DNA from: Ursus arctos | Lineage: Eukaryota; Chordata; Mammalia; Carnivora; Ursidae | NCBI RefSeq assembly: GCF_023065955.2 | Contig: NW_026622764.1 | Coordinates: 44,523,833-44,587,832, forward strand | Direction of reading: 5' to 3' | Length of the DNA: 64,000 bases | Shown: one piece after another, positions 11,864 to 22,475 of the stretch | Layout of the letters: each line of letters begins with the position of its first letter | Numbering within the stretch: position 1 is the first letter of the stretch | The notes under the pieces: model-generated | The model's database searches: none | Seen by the model: only the letters and a program-made list of their open reading frames with translations | Told to the model about the DNA's origin: nothing | Position numbers and translations under genes: made by a program

Positions 11864-14468
11864 ACATCATCTTTATCTGTTGATGGACACTTTGGTTGTT
11901 TCCATATCTTGGCTGCTATGAATAATGTTGCAATGAACATGGAAGTCCAAATATCTCTTTGATATTCTGTTTTCATTTCCCTTGAGAATATACTTAAAAG
12001 TGGGGTTACTGGATCATATGGTAATTTTATTTTCAATGTTTAGAGGACCACCACGCTGTTTTCCATAGTGGTTGCACCAATTTACACTCCCATTGACAGT
12101 GAACAAGGAATTACTTTTCTCCACATCCCTGCCAATACTTATCTCTTGTCTTTTTTAACAACAGTCATTTTGACTGATGTGAGGTGATATCATCCATTGT
12201 GGTTTTGATTTACACTTTCCTGATGATTAGTGATGTTGAGTATCTTTTCATGTACATGTTCCCCATCAGTACCTCTTTGGAAGATGTATATTAAGTTTCT
12301 CTGCCAATATTTAATCAAATAGTTTTTGTTATTGTGTTTTTGTTTTCTTTTTTCTATTGAGTTGTGTGAGTTCTTTATATATTTTGTATATTAACCCCTT
12401 ATCTGATACATGATTTGTAAATATTTTCTCCCCTTCAGTAGGCTGCCTTTTCATTTTGTTGATGGTTTCTTTTGCTGTACAGACGTTTTTCATTTGATAC
12501 AGTCTCACTTGTTTATTTTTGCTTTTGTTGTCTTTGTTTTTGGTGTCAGATCCAAAAAACATTGCTAAGAGCAATGTCAAGAAGCTTACCTGTTGTGTTT
12601 TCCTCTAGGGATTTTATGTTGTCAGGTCTTATGTTCAAGTATTTTATCCATTTTGAGCTGATTTTCGTGTATGGAGTAAGTAAGGGGTCCAGTGTCATTC
12701 TTTTGCATGTGACTATTTAGTTTTCCCAGTATAATTTATTGAAGAGACTATCCTTTTCCCATTGTGTATCTTTTGTTCCTTTGTTTTAAATTAATTCATC
12801 ATAATATGTGAGTTTATTTCTAGGCTGTCTATTCCCCTGATCTGTGTGTCTGTTTTTAAGACAATACCATACTGTTTTGATTACTATGTCTTTGCAGGAT
12901 AGTTTGAACTAAAGAAGTGTGATATCTTCAGCTTTTTCTTCTTAAGATTGCTTTGGCTATCTGGGGTCTTTTGTGGTTCCATACAAATTATGGGATTTCT
13001 CTTTTCTATTTTTGTGAAAAATGCCATTGAAATTTTAAAAAGGATCGCATTAAAACCGTAGAGGGCTTTGGGTCATATAGACATTTTAATACTAAGTATT
13101 AGTTTTCCAAACCATGAGCACAGAATATCTTTCCATTTATTGTGCCTTTTTCAGTTTCTTTCATCAGTGTCATAGTTTTCAGTATACAGATTTTTACCTT
13201 CCTGATTAAATTTGTTAGACATTTTATTCTTTTTGATGCAATCGTACATGGGATTATATTCTTAATTTCTTTCTGATTGCTGTTAGTGTACAGAAATTCA
13301 ACTGATTTTTGCATATTGATTTTGTATCCTGCAACTTTCCTGAATTCATTCATTTGTTCTGAGTGTGTGTGTGTATAATCTTTACAAGTTTCTGCATATA
13401 TGATTTTATTATCTGTGAATAGAGTTCACTTTACTTCTTTCTTTCAATATTGGATGCCTTTTATTTATGTTTCTTGACCAATTTCTCTGGCTAAAATTCC
13501 AGTACTATGTCAAATAGAAGTGGTGAGAATGGTATCTTTGCCTTGTTTCTGATCTTAAAGGAAATACTTTCAGTCTTCCACCATTTAGTATGATGCTAGC
13601 TGTGGACTTTTAACGAATGTACTTTTATTATGTTGAGGTAATTTTCTTCTACTCCTAGGGGTTTTTTTTTTTATGTTTTTATCATGAAAAGATATTGGGT
13701 TTTGTCCGATGCTTTTGCTGATTTAATAGAAATAATCACGGATTTTGTCCGTTTTGTTTATGTGGCATATTACATCTATTGATTTTTGTATATTGAACCA
13801 TCTTTACATTCTATGAATAAATCCCACTTGGTCATTGCATTTAATTTTTTTTTATGTATTGTTGAATTTGATTTGCTAGTATTTGGTTGAATATATATGT
13901 ATTTTTTAATCAATGTTGATTAGAGATACTGGTTTGTAGTTTTCTTGTAATGTTTTTTTCTGGCTCTGGTATCAAGGTAGTGCTGGTGTTGTAGGATAAG
14001 CTTGGGAGTTTTTTCTCCTGTTTGACTTTTTGGAGGACTAAGAATTATTGTTAATTCTTTAATGTTTTTAAATGTTCAAATGTAGAATTCTCCATTGAAA
14101 CCATCTCATCCTGGGCTTTTCTTTCTTGGGTGGTTTTTGATTATTGATTCAGTCTCCTTATTTATTATTGTTTTGTTCAGATTTTCTATTTCTTAATGAT
14201 TCAGTCTTGTTAGGTTATGTGCTTCAAGGAATGTATTCATTTCTTTTAGGTTATCCCAACTTGTTGGTGTATGATTATTTAGGAACAGTTGTAGTCATTT
14301 TTATTTCTGTTACAGTGTATGTAATGTCCCCCCTTTTATTTTTTATTTTAGTTACTTGAGTCTTTTATTTAGTTGTTGTTAATCTAGTTAAGACTATGTC
14401 AATTAATTGATGTTTAAAAGTGAAAACAGGTTTTTTGATTTTTTTTCTATTTTTATTTTTGTATTTTC

Positions 14469-14532
14469 CACTTTGCTTATCTCTAATCTTTATTATTTCC
14501 CACCTTGCCTATCTCTAATCTTTATTATTTCC
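14469..14532. repeat. 2 x 32 bp tandem duplication inside L1
   Basis: Two adjacent 32-base units (14469-14500 and 14501-14532) differ at two positions only, both T/C transitions. Confidence 0.9.
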
Positions 14533-16946
14533 TTCTTTCTACTAGCTTTGGATTTAATTTTTTTCTTTCTGTAATTTTTTGATATGTAATGTTAGATTAT
14601 TGACTTATTATGTATTATTTTCTTTTTTGATGTATACAATTACAGCTATGAACTTCCTTCTTAGCACTGCTTTCATTGCATCTCATATGTTTTGGTATTT
14701 TGTGCTTTTATTTTCATTTGTCTCAAGGCATTTTGTAATTTCTGTGTGACTTTTTCTTTCACCCAGTTTTTCTTGTGCTATTGATTTCTTTTTTTCACTG
14801 TGATCAGAAGAGATGCTTTGTCTGATTTATTTTTCCCAAATAGGTTAAGACTTACGGCCTAATGTGTGGTCTATCCTTAAGAAGTTCCATGTTTATTTAG
14901 AAGATTTGATATTCTGCTGTTGTTGAATATTATGTTCTGTATATGTCTCTTAGGACCAATTGATCTATAGTGTTTTTTAAGTTCTTTATTTCCTTTTTGA
15001 TCTATCAACTTGTTCTATGCATTATTGAAATAGGGGTATTACTGGCTTCTACTATTATTGTATTGCTGTCTTTCTCCATTCAATTCTGTCAGAGTTTGAT
15101 TCCTATACTTTGGAGATCTGAGGTTTGGCCTATAAATATCTATAATTGTTCTATCTTTTTGGAGACTTGATCCTTTTATCATTATATAATGCTGTTCTTT
15201 GTTTCTTATAACATTTTTTGTGTTTCTTATAACATTCTGTGTTGTCTGATATTATTATAGCAACTCCTTCTCCCTTTTGGTTATCATTTGTATGGAATAT
15301 CTTTTTCTACCCTTTCACTCTTAGCCTGTGTGTGTTTTTAGATCTAAAATTTGTCACTTGTGCTAGCATATAATTGTGTTCTGTTTTTTTTAACCCATTC
15401 AGTCAATTCATTTCTTTTAATTATGAAGTTTAATCCATTTATATTTAAAGTAATTACTGATAAAGATCAACTTCTTATTGCCGTTTTGTTGATTGTTCTT
15501 GTACATCTTGTAGCATTTTTGTCCCTCCTTATTGCTTTCCTTTGTGTTTCTTTTTTTTTTTTTTTTTTTTTTTTTGTAGTGATGCTTTGATTTACTTCTC
15601 ATTTCCTTCTGTATATGTTCAATAGATATTTTCTTTGTGGTAACCATTGCAAATACATACAAATCTTAAATTTATAACATTCTATTTTAAACTGATAACA
15701 ACTTAACTTCAGTTATACACAAAAACTCCATTGTTTTACAGTTCTACTCTCCCCCATTTAATTTTATTGATATCACAAATAACATCTTTATATATTGTGT
15801 ACCTGTTTGTGTACATTTATATGTTTTTTAATGTTTTTGTTATTTAAATTCTGTGCACTGAAATTGTAATCATATTAGTTACTATATTTTTTTATGTATT
15901 TACCTCTACCGGAGAACCTTATATTTTCATATGTCTTTGTGTTGCTGTTTACCATCCTTTCATTTCAACTCAAAGGACTACCTTGGTATTTTTTGTAGAG
16001 GAGGTTTAGTGGTAATGAACTCCCTTAGCTTTTGTTTATTTGGAAAAGATTTAACTTCTCCTTCATCTTTGAAGGATAATTTGGCCAAATATGGTATTCT
16101 TGGTTTACAAGAAAGCCTTGTGAAGCTTTCAGGATCACCAGAGAATCCCAGCCTTCACATTTGCTCAATGCATCTAATTCTTATTATGGTAGAAAAGAGG
16201 CATTTGTTATTGGCCTAAGGTGTTGATGTCATGAAGATGAAGCTGATTTACCAGTTTCTCTTCATTCTGGGCCTGGTGTGGGGGCTGTCAGGCTGGGGTT
16301 GTTGGGGTAAAGCTTTCGGATTTCTGTTACTTATCTCTACTCAAGACAGCCAGAACTTGGCATAACAGGTCTCAGGTGAATAATGAAATAAACTTGAAGA
16401 AGTAAAATGAGTAGTAAAAGAAACTTAGTGTTGTAATCATTTAAAAAACATTGTAACAATAAAGATAACAAAAGCCTATAATATCTATGTATAAAACAAG
16501 GTGCAGTGAGCTGTGGGGCTCTGGCAATAATCCTGTCAACATTTTGAGTCAGGCAAGACAGCAACCTGTCTCTTGGGCAGCCCTGAAACGAGCCAGAACA
16601 TTGGTCATTCTTTTGTTACCATTCTGAGGGAGAAATCTGGGTGTGAGGGGTGTCTTCCCAGTTGCTTTGCACTATTCCACATAGATATAGGGGCCCAACA
16701 GGCATGCCAAATACCATGAATTTTATCCTTTTGCTGGAATCCTGTGTTGGTTTTACAATAGCATGGGTGCTGTAGCTTCTCACCTGGTCTCTAGAGTTCT
16801 CATGGAGGTATCCTAGTCTATAATTTTTGTAAATTTGGTGTCTTTGTTGAGGAAAGAAAACTTCTTCCTATTCTGCCATCTTGCTAACATCACATGATCA
16901 CCTTTTATTATTTCTGAAATAGTTATGCCTCTTTAACTGGTGTCTT

Positions 16947-17502
16947 TTTTTCATTTAAAGTATTTATTCAAATTCCATTTAGTGTATATGGTAAATTTGG
17001 TTTTCAGGTGTAGAATTTGGCAATTCATTATTTACATATAACACCCTGCGCTGATCACAATAAGTGCCCTCCTTAATATTCATCCCCCACCCACCTCCCC
17101 TATCTCAACCCTGTTTGTTCTCTATAGTTAAGAGTCTCCTACAGTTTACCTCATTCTCCTTTTTTGCCTCCTTCCCCTTTTTTGCCTCCGTCCCTATGTT
17201 CATCATTTCTTAAATTCCACATGTGAGTGAAATCATATGGTATCTTTCTCTGACTTGACTTATTTCACTTAGCATAATATACTCCAGCTCCATCCACATC
17301 ATTGCAAATGACAAGATTTCATTGTTTTTGATGGTTGAGTAACATTCCATTGTATTTATATATCACATCTTCTTTGTCCATTCATCAGTCGATGGACATT
17401 TGGGCTCCTTCTATAGTTTGGGTATTGTTGATAATGCTGCTATGGACATAAGGGTGCATGTGTCTCTTTGTATCAGTATTTTTGTATCCTTTTGGTAAAA
17501 AA
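16947..17502 (-). mobile_element. 5'-truncated LINE-1 3' end (carnivore type)
   Basis: Reverse L1 3' UTR with the characteristic stretches CACATGTGAGTGAAATCATA, TTATTTCACTTAGCATAAT and CATTCATCAGTCGATGGAC. Flanked by TGGTGTCTT at 16938-16946 and 17503-17511, so it is an insertion of about 556 bases. Confidence 0.88.
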
Positions 17503-17609
17503 TGGTGTCTTCTAATCAACTGTTTTTTTTCCCTTTTGTGATGCACAAAATGATAGTATGTCTTAAAACAAGACTAATTTTGATTTGATAAAATAAAGAA
17601 ATTATATGA

Positions 17610-17799
17610 CTTTATTTATTTTTAAAGATTTTATTTATGAGAGAGAGAGAACAAACAGGAAGAAGGGAGCAGAGGGTGAGGGACAAGCAGACCCGCACTG
17701 AGCATGGAGCCTGACACTGGGCTCGATCTCACGATGCCAAGATCACGACCTGAGCCAAAATTGAGAGTCGGTCACTTAACTGAGTCACCCAGGTGTCCC
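17610..17799 (-). mobile_element. Can-SINE (SINEC)
   Basis: Reverse SINE with a complete head (GAGTCACCCAGGTGTCCC at the right) and a TTATTTATTTTTAAAGATTT tail. The 16-bp TSD TAAAGAAATTATATGA (17594-17609) / TAAAGAAGTTATATGA (17800-17815) has one mismatch. Confidence 0.95.
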
Positions 17800-17827
17800 T
17801 AAAGAAGTTATATGAATTTAATTTAAA

Positions 17828-17950
17828 AACCTCAGTTCCTTCATCTGTAAAATGGAGAAAATAAAATTAGTATTAACTTCATGAAGTTAGTGAGAATTCA
17901 GTCTGATCATCCATGAGACAGGTACTGTGAAATAGGTATTTGACAAATTT
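17828..17950 (+). mobile_element. MIR fragment
   Basis: CCTCAGTTCCTTCATCTGTAAAATGGAG is the MIR core (CCTCAGTTTCCTCATCTGTAAAATGGGG), followed by the usual TAGTGAGAATT-type 3' part. Confidence 0.82.
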
Positions 17951-19149
17951 GTGTATCTTTCTCCTCCCTTTATTTCTAGTCTTCAGTGGAAAAAGCATGT
18001 AAACTGATATATGGTTTCCCTTTTAATCACCTCCTTTATTAGAAAATAGGTACTCTGTATAAATAAAAAATGTTGAGAAAACAGATTTTCAGTAAGTCTT
18101 CAAATAGAACTATAGGAATTTCCAGTTTATTTCACTGGGAATAAAGGTATTTTGGCCTGAACTAAAGGAATTTCCTCCAGAAAGAAAGTTAGTGCAAGAC
18201 AAGCCTGAGTCCTGGAAATGCTGTTATTTACAATTCTTTTCTTTATACACATCTTTCCTCTTTCTGCATATTTTATGAGGAAGGAAGGATAGGCTCCATA
18301 ATAGTTTTTGTGGACACCTTTAATAGTTCTTAATGCGACAAAGAACTGTTTAGGCAGTGAATTTCTCTATATGTGGTGGGAATTCACTTGCTTGAATGAA
18401 AATTGAATTGAAATGTTTTATTGGATGAGAGAGTTTCTATATTGAGTTTAGTTCAAAACAAAGCAATTTGATAAAATTCCATTACTTAATTTACAAGTTA
18501 GCACAGGCTAAATGTTATCCCTATAAATAAAATCAAGGAATTATGGACAATTTTAACTTGGAATGGAAAATAGCTTAAACAGTGGTTTTGCCTAGGCCTA
18601 ATTGCAACAAAATCTATGTGGCGTATTTTATGATATATACTTTGAAAAGATTTCCCTTCTAACTTAATCACTTGTTATTTAAAACTGGAAACGATACTTA
18701 TTTACTTGAATGAGGCTGTTTGGTAACATTGTATTGATAGTGTTTTTGTAGCTCCATTACCTAAATTAATATTAAAAAGATTATTCCAACCCTCAAAATG
18801 AAATTTGATATTCTTTAAGTGAGAGTATCTTACAATAAAATAATTCTAATTCAACATGACTAATGTGCATGCACTCTTTCATACAACTATCATATAGAAG
18901 AATTACTGGCAGGCGTAAGGCACCTGCCTCTGCTTCTGAAATCGACAAACAAATGTGTGTGATCCTGTCAAATCATTTCATTTAAGTGGCCTTTTCTCTG
19001 TCAACAGTGTCACTTTCTTCCTCGCTCCTAAATTCAGTGTCTTGAAATAATGTTTTTTTCCTCTCCCTGTATGGTCAATAATTCACCATTCAATAATTCA
19101 CCAAATTTTATTTAAAATGTCTCTAGCATTTGTTCCTTATTTCTCTTTG
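17951..19149. other. Unique sequence, nothing recognised
   Basis: AT-rich with no coding signal, RNA gene or clear repeat. Confidence 0.5.
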
Positions 19150-19387
19150 TATTGCCACTAGGTAAACCTGGACTCATATACTGAATTACTGCAATGGCTT
19201 CTTGATTAGTTTCCTCTCCAGCCTTTCCTCTCTCATCATTTCTGTATCCAATGACATAGTAACATTTCTAAATTACTGTTTTCATCATGCTGTTTCTCAG
19301 CTCAAAAACTTCCTGTGGTTATCCTTATAGGATAAAAGCCAAATTCCTCAGCCTGGCATGAAATCTCTACCAGCTGACCCTGTTTAC
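19150..19387 (+). mobile_element. L2 LINE fragment
   Basis: Contains TACTGCAATGGCTTCTTGAT, CATGCTGTTTCTCAGCTCAA, GGATAAAAGCCAAATTCCTC and AGCCTGGCATGAAATCTC, in the order of the L2 region upstream of its 3' end. Confidence 0.78.
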
Positions 19388-19560
19388 TCATCCAACAAAT
19401 ATTTATTGAGAGCTGACCATGTGTTAGGCATTCCCAATCTCTTATGACTCCATACACCCTGAAAGATTTTACTGTCTGGTTGGAGATTTGTGAAAGTATT
19501 CAAAATAAGTTAAATAGCAGCTCCAGAAAATAATTAAAGAGTTACTGTAAAACAGTGTAT
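19388..19560 (-). mobile_element. L2 LINE 3' end, reverse
   Basis: TCCAACAAATATTTATTGAGAG then CCATGTGTTAGGCATTCCC is the complement of the L2 3' end. It abuts the plus-strand L2 piece, giving a tail-to-tail arrangement. Confidence 0.75.
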
Positions 19561-20053
19561 GTCAGTGTGTGTATGTATGTGTGTGAGTACTTGTCTGTAA
19601 ATATATTTTATAAATATTAAATATTGAATGGCAGTGATAACATGTTTTTATACTGTTGCAGTTATTTAGTTTATAATGCATATATATGTATGCTTTTTTA
19701 AAATCCATCTGAACAATAACTAGAAATAGGGGAGAAATTGGTGTTGAGAAGAAGCTTTGTGCAAAATAAGTAATATATTTTTGCTTTATAATCTAGAGAG
19801 ATAGAACTGAATCCAAATATGTCAGATTTATGGGTCGTTATTTTGTCTGTTAAAGCAAATGTTATGAAAGTATTATGTTCTACTGTGACAACTATAAATT
19901 TTTACTGTATAGATTCAAATATCCAGCATACTCTGCTAGGTACTGTGGCAGAGGCACTCTTATGAGTTCCTACATTTCTTCTTCCTGATCACATTGGAAA
20001 TCACTAAATCTTTATCATCCCATCAGGTCAAAATCTCCTATGGTTATCCTTAT
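19561..20053. other. Unique AT-rich sequence with a TG-rich patch
   Basis: An imperfect TG/TATG tract lies at 19560-19597. The remainder is unrecognised. Confidence 0.5.
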
Positions 20054-20125
20054 ATGCATATATGTAGATATGCAAATATGCACATAGGTAGACATGCAAA
20101 TGTGCATATATGTAAATATATGCGA
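20054..20125. repeat. Imperfect 24-bp minisatellite with octamer motifs
   Basis: Two clear 24-base units start at 20071 and 20095 (TGCAAATATGCACATAGG... and TGCAAATGTGCATATATG...), with partial units on each side. Each junction creates a perfect octamer ATGCAAAT (20070-20077 and 20094-20101). Confidence 0.75.
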
Positions 20126-20179
20126 ATTTATAAACACATATATGTGTAAAAAGAAATCATATACAAACTTCAGAGCCAT

Positions 20180-20345
20180 TATTATTAGTAAATACACCAA
20201 ATGCATGACATGCCATACTTATGTATGTTAACTCTTTTAATTCTGCCGCAATCTTAAGAGGCATATGCTGATTTAGACCAATTTTAAGATGAGAAAACAG
20301 GCAAAGAGAGGTAACAGGTAAAGAGCTTGATTATGATTAGTATTT
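20180..20345 (-). mobile_element. MIR fragment
   Basis: Reverse MIR: TTAACTCTTTTAATTCTGCC, then GATGAGAAAACAGGCAAAGAGAGG, corresponding to MIR TTAACTCATTTAATCCTCAC and GATGAGGAAACTGAGGCACAGAGAGG. Confidence 0.75.
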
Positions 20346-20399
20346 TAGAAACACATTACTTGGGACACACCATGTAACTAAGATGGCTGAAGTATGAAT

Positions 20400-20700
20400 G
20401 AAGGAGCTGATCATCAATGATCTTTCTGGGATATTCTTCCCATGGATGGCTGGCTCTTGCTCATCCTTCACAGCTCAGATTTCCCTGGCCACTGTAATGT
20501 CTACTGCTTTGATCATCACTATCACCACTCACCTGACTTTTTCATTCTTTATTTTCAGGGCAGTCTGTTTGTTTATTGCTTTTTTCCTCTTACTAAGATC
20601 TAAAGTTTATAAGCATAGAGACCTTACCTCTTCTGGTTCATCTTCAACACAATGTCTGAAACATAGTATGTTCTCAATAAATATAGTGTAATTGAATAGA
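20400..20700 (+). mobile_element. L2 LINE 3' end
   Basis: Runs from GGCTGGCTCTTGCTCATCC through CTTCACAGCTCAGATTTCCC to TAAGCATAGAGACCTTACC and the terminal CATAGTATGTTCTCAATAAAT. The 97-codon open frame across it is not a gene. Confidence 0.8.
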
Positions 20701-20934
20701 TGGATGAGTGAACAAATTAGTGCTTTATTTTGCAAGGAGTTATTAAGTTGGTTTAATCTTTAGTCTATAGCCCTGTGAATAGGAAGTAACTGGAGCATAT
20801 TCTTAACACACATGGAAGACTTCTATTTGCGCGTACCAAGCTAAATATAGAGGTTACCCAAAATTTAATCACACAAAAACATTAAAGTTAGTAGATATCT
20901 TTAGAGCCCTGAACGTAAAAGGTAACATAAACCA

Positions 20935-21085
20935 CTTTGTGAAGGTATAATTACTGTCTTTATTTTACTGATGAGGAAACAGCAGTCAGAGAGTTTCAGT
21001 GACTTGTGTAAGATTCCATAACTGACTGTGGATTTGAAACTAGACAGTCTGTTTCCCAGCTTAGCACTTTTACATTATACTTACC
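20935..21085 (-). mobile_element. MIR fragment
   Basis: TTATTTTACTGATGAGGAAAC, GAGAGTTTCAGTGACTTGTG and the following CTTAGCACTTTTACATTATAC match reverse MIR, including the tRNA-like end. Confidence 0.85.
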
Positions 21086-21499
21086 ACACAGTGAATTCTC
21101 TATTAATGATAGTGGTTAAGAATGCTTCATGAAGATGAGGGAGGCTATGAACTGGCTTATAAAAAATTCATACAACTTCTCTTCTTCATTGACTCTTTTC
21201 TGTTTTCCCTAAAAGTTTCCTCAAGATTATTGTCTTGGGACTCCTCTTCTTATCTATGGTATTTTGTATATTCTCACAAATTCACATTCTTCTGATGTTA
21301 ACTCTATCATAACTTTTATATGTGTCCCCTCTTTTAAATTTCACTAGGATGCCCCAAAGTAGACCTTCATGGCCTCTCACTGCTAGTCCATGTATTATAG
21401 AATGACCCTTTCTGCCTGTTCCAGTCAATACTAAAAATTCAGGCCAATTTAAAGTTTCTAAGGTTACAAAGTTTCTAAAATTCTAAAATTATAATTATC
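21086..21499. other. Unclassified, possibly further L2
   Basis: CT-rich, unrecognised. It could be a badly decayed upstream part of the following L2, but I cannot align it with confidence. Confidence 0.35.
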
Positions 21500-21985
21500 C
21501 ATTCAAACTCCTCAGCTCTCCCCAAATCCACAGGTAATCTCACAGTTCTTATTAATCCTCACTCTTTGGCCTAATTTCTGTCCACCTTTTCTCCCATGGC
21601 TTCTGTACATACACAGTCCTTTCTTACAACACTGAGCCATTCACTGAGCCATCCCCCCTGCCATCTTGAATAATAAAAACAGTGCAGAAATCTGTCTGAA
21701 CCATCTTACTTCTGTGTATCAAAGTCTTCTTTATTAAAGCTCAACTCAGAAACCATTTCCTAGATTCCTTCTTTACTATCCTGTCCTTTCCACACACCAC
21801 AGTGCAAACCATCTCTTTTCAGTGTCCTCCTTTGGAGATTTACACAGTCTATAATGTTACTTTTTACATTTTACATTGCATTCCAGTTATATGTGCATTG
21901 GTCTTGTCTTCTTTTATAAAGGTTAAGTTTTTAGATTCATTGTTTACCTAGAGTACCCAGTAAATGCCTATTTTTGAGCAATTAT
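21500..21985 (+). mobile_element. L2 LINE 3' region
   Basis: CAACTCAGAAACCATTTCCT, TTTCCACACACCACAGTGC, CTTTGGAGATTTACACAGTC, TTGCATTCCAGTTATATGTG and a late GAGTACCCAGTAAATGCC follow the order of L2 (CAACTCAAATGCCACCTCCT and onward). Confidence 0.65.
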
Positions 21986-22263
21986 GAAGTAACTAAAGGA
22001 GCTTGCATTTCATGTTTTAGATTAAACAGAGATTTTATATTCTTCTATAAAGTATAGAAAGTCTAAAAAACATAAAAACTGGCTTGGAATGCAATATATA
22101 AATATATTTTAAATGGAGAATACCCAGGAATTCAAGTATATTTCATGTTTTAAAAGTGATCAAGAGGAATACAAAAGAGAAGATAATCAGTTATATTTTT
22201 GAGTGACCCTAAATACACATTAGTATTTACTAAAATCAAATCCTATCTTTAAAATAATTCTTG

Positions 22264-22466
22264 GGGCGCCTGGGTGGCACAGCAGTTAAGCGTCTGCCTT
22301 CGGCTCAGGGCATGATCCCGGCGTTCTGGGATCGAGCCCCACATCAGGCTCCTCTGCTATGAGCCTGCTTCTTCCTCTCCCACTCCCCCTACTTGTGTTT
22401 CCTCTCTCGCTGGCTGTCTCTATCTCTGTCGAATAAATAAATAAAATCTTTAAAAAAAAAATAAAG
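22264..22466 (+). mobile_element. Young Can-SINE, bear/arctoid-like subtype
   Basis: Full-length and little decayed. A box TGGCACAGCAG at 22275-22285, B box GGATCGAGCCC at 22329-22339, diagnostic CATCAGGCTCCTCTGCTATG, CT-rich body, and tail GAATAAATAAATAAAATC plus a long A run. TSD TAATTCTTG at 22255-22263 and 22467-22475. The few changes from the related copy at 57664 indicate recent activity. Confidence 0.96.
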
Positions 22467-22475
22467 TAATTCTTG

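Larger units (their letters stand above)
11018..16893 (-). mobile_element. Nearly complete old LINE-1 (L1M-type)
   Basis: Reverse-oriented LINE-1 read from its 3' end on the left. The 3' UTR is at about 11018-11500. ORF2 follows from about 11880 to 15460: the C-terminal part, then reverse-transcriptase stretches such as the complement of YKINMQKSVEFLYTN at about 13270-13330. The ORF1 C-terminal domain lies at about 15970-16105 (complement of a NSLSFCLFGKDLTS-like stretch). A 5'-UTR-like end closes with CTGCCATCTTGCTAAC, the complement of the usual L1 start. Most of ORF1 seems deleted. Stops and frameshifts are everywhere, so it is dead. It carries a nested insertion (11527-11863), a T25 run (15551-15575) and a 2 x 32 bp duplication (14469-14532). 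The outer TSD is not identifiable. Confidence 0.88.

Noticed and set aside
16398..16893. Possible separate gene or LTR at the right end of the large L1
   Set aside because: The terminal CTGCCATCTTGCTAAC and the phrases before it fit an L1 5' UTR in reverse, so it is better explained as part of the L1.
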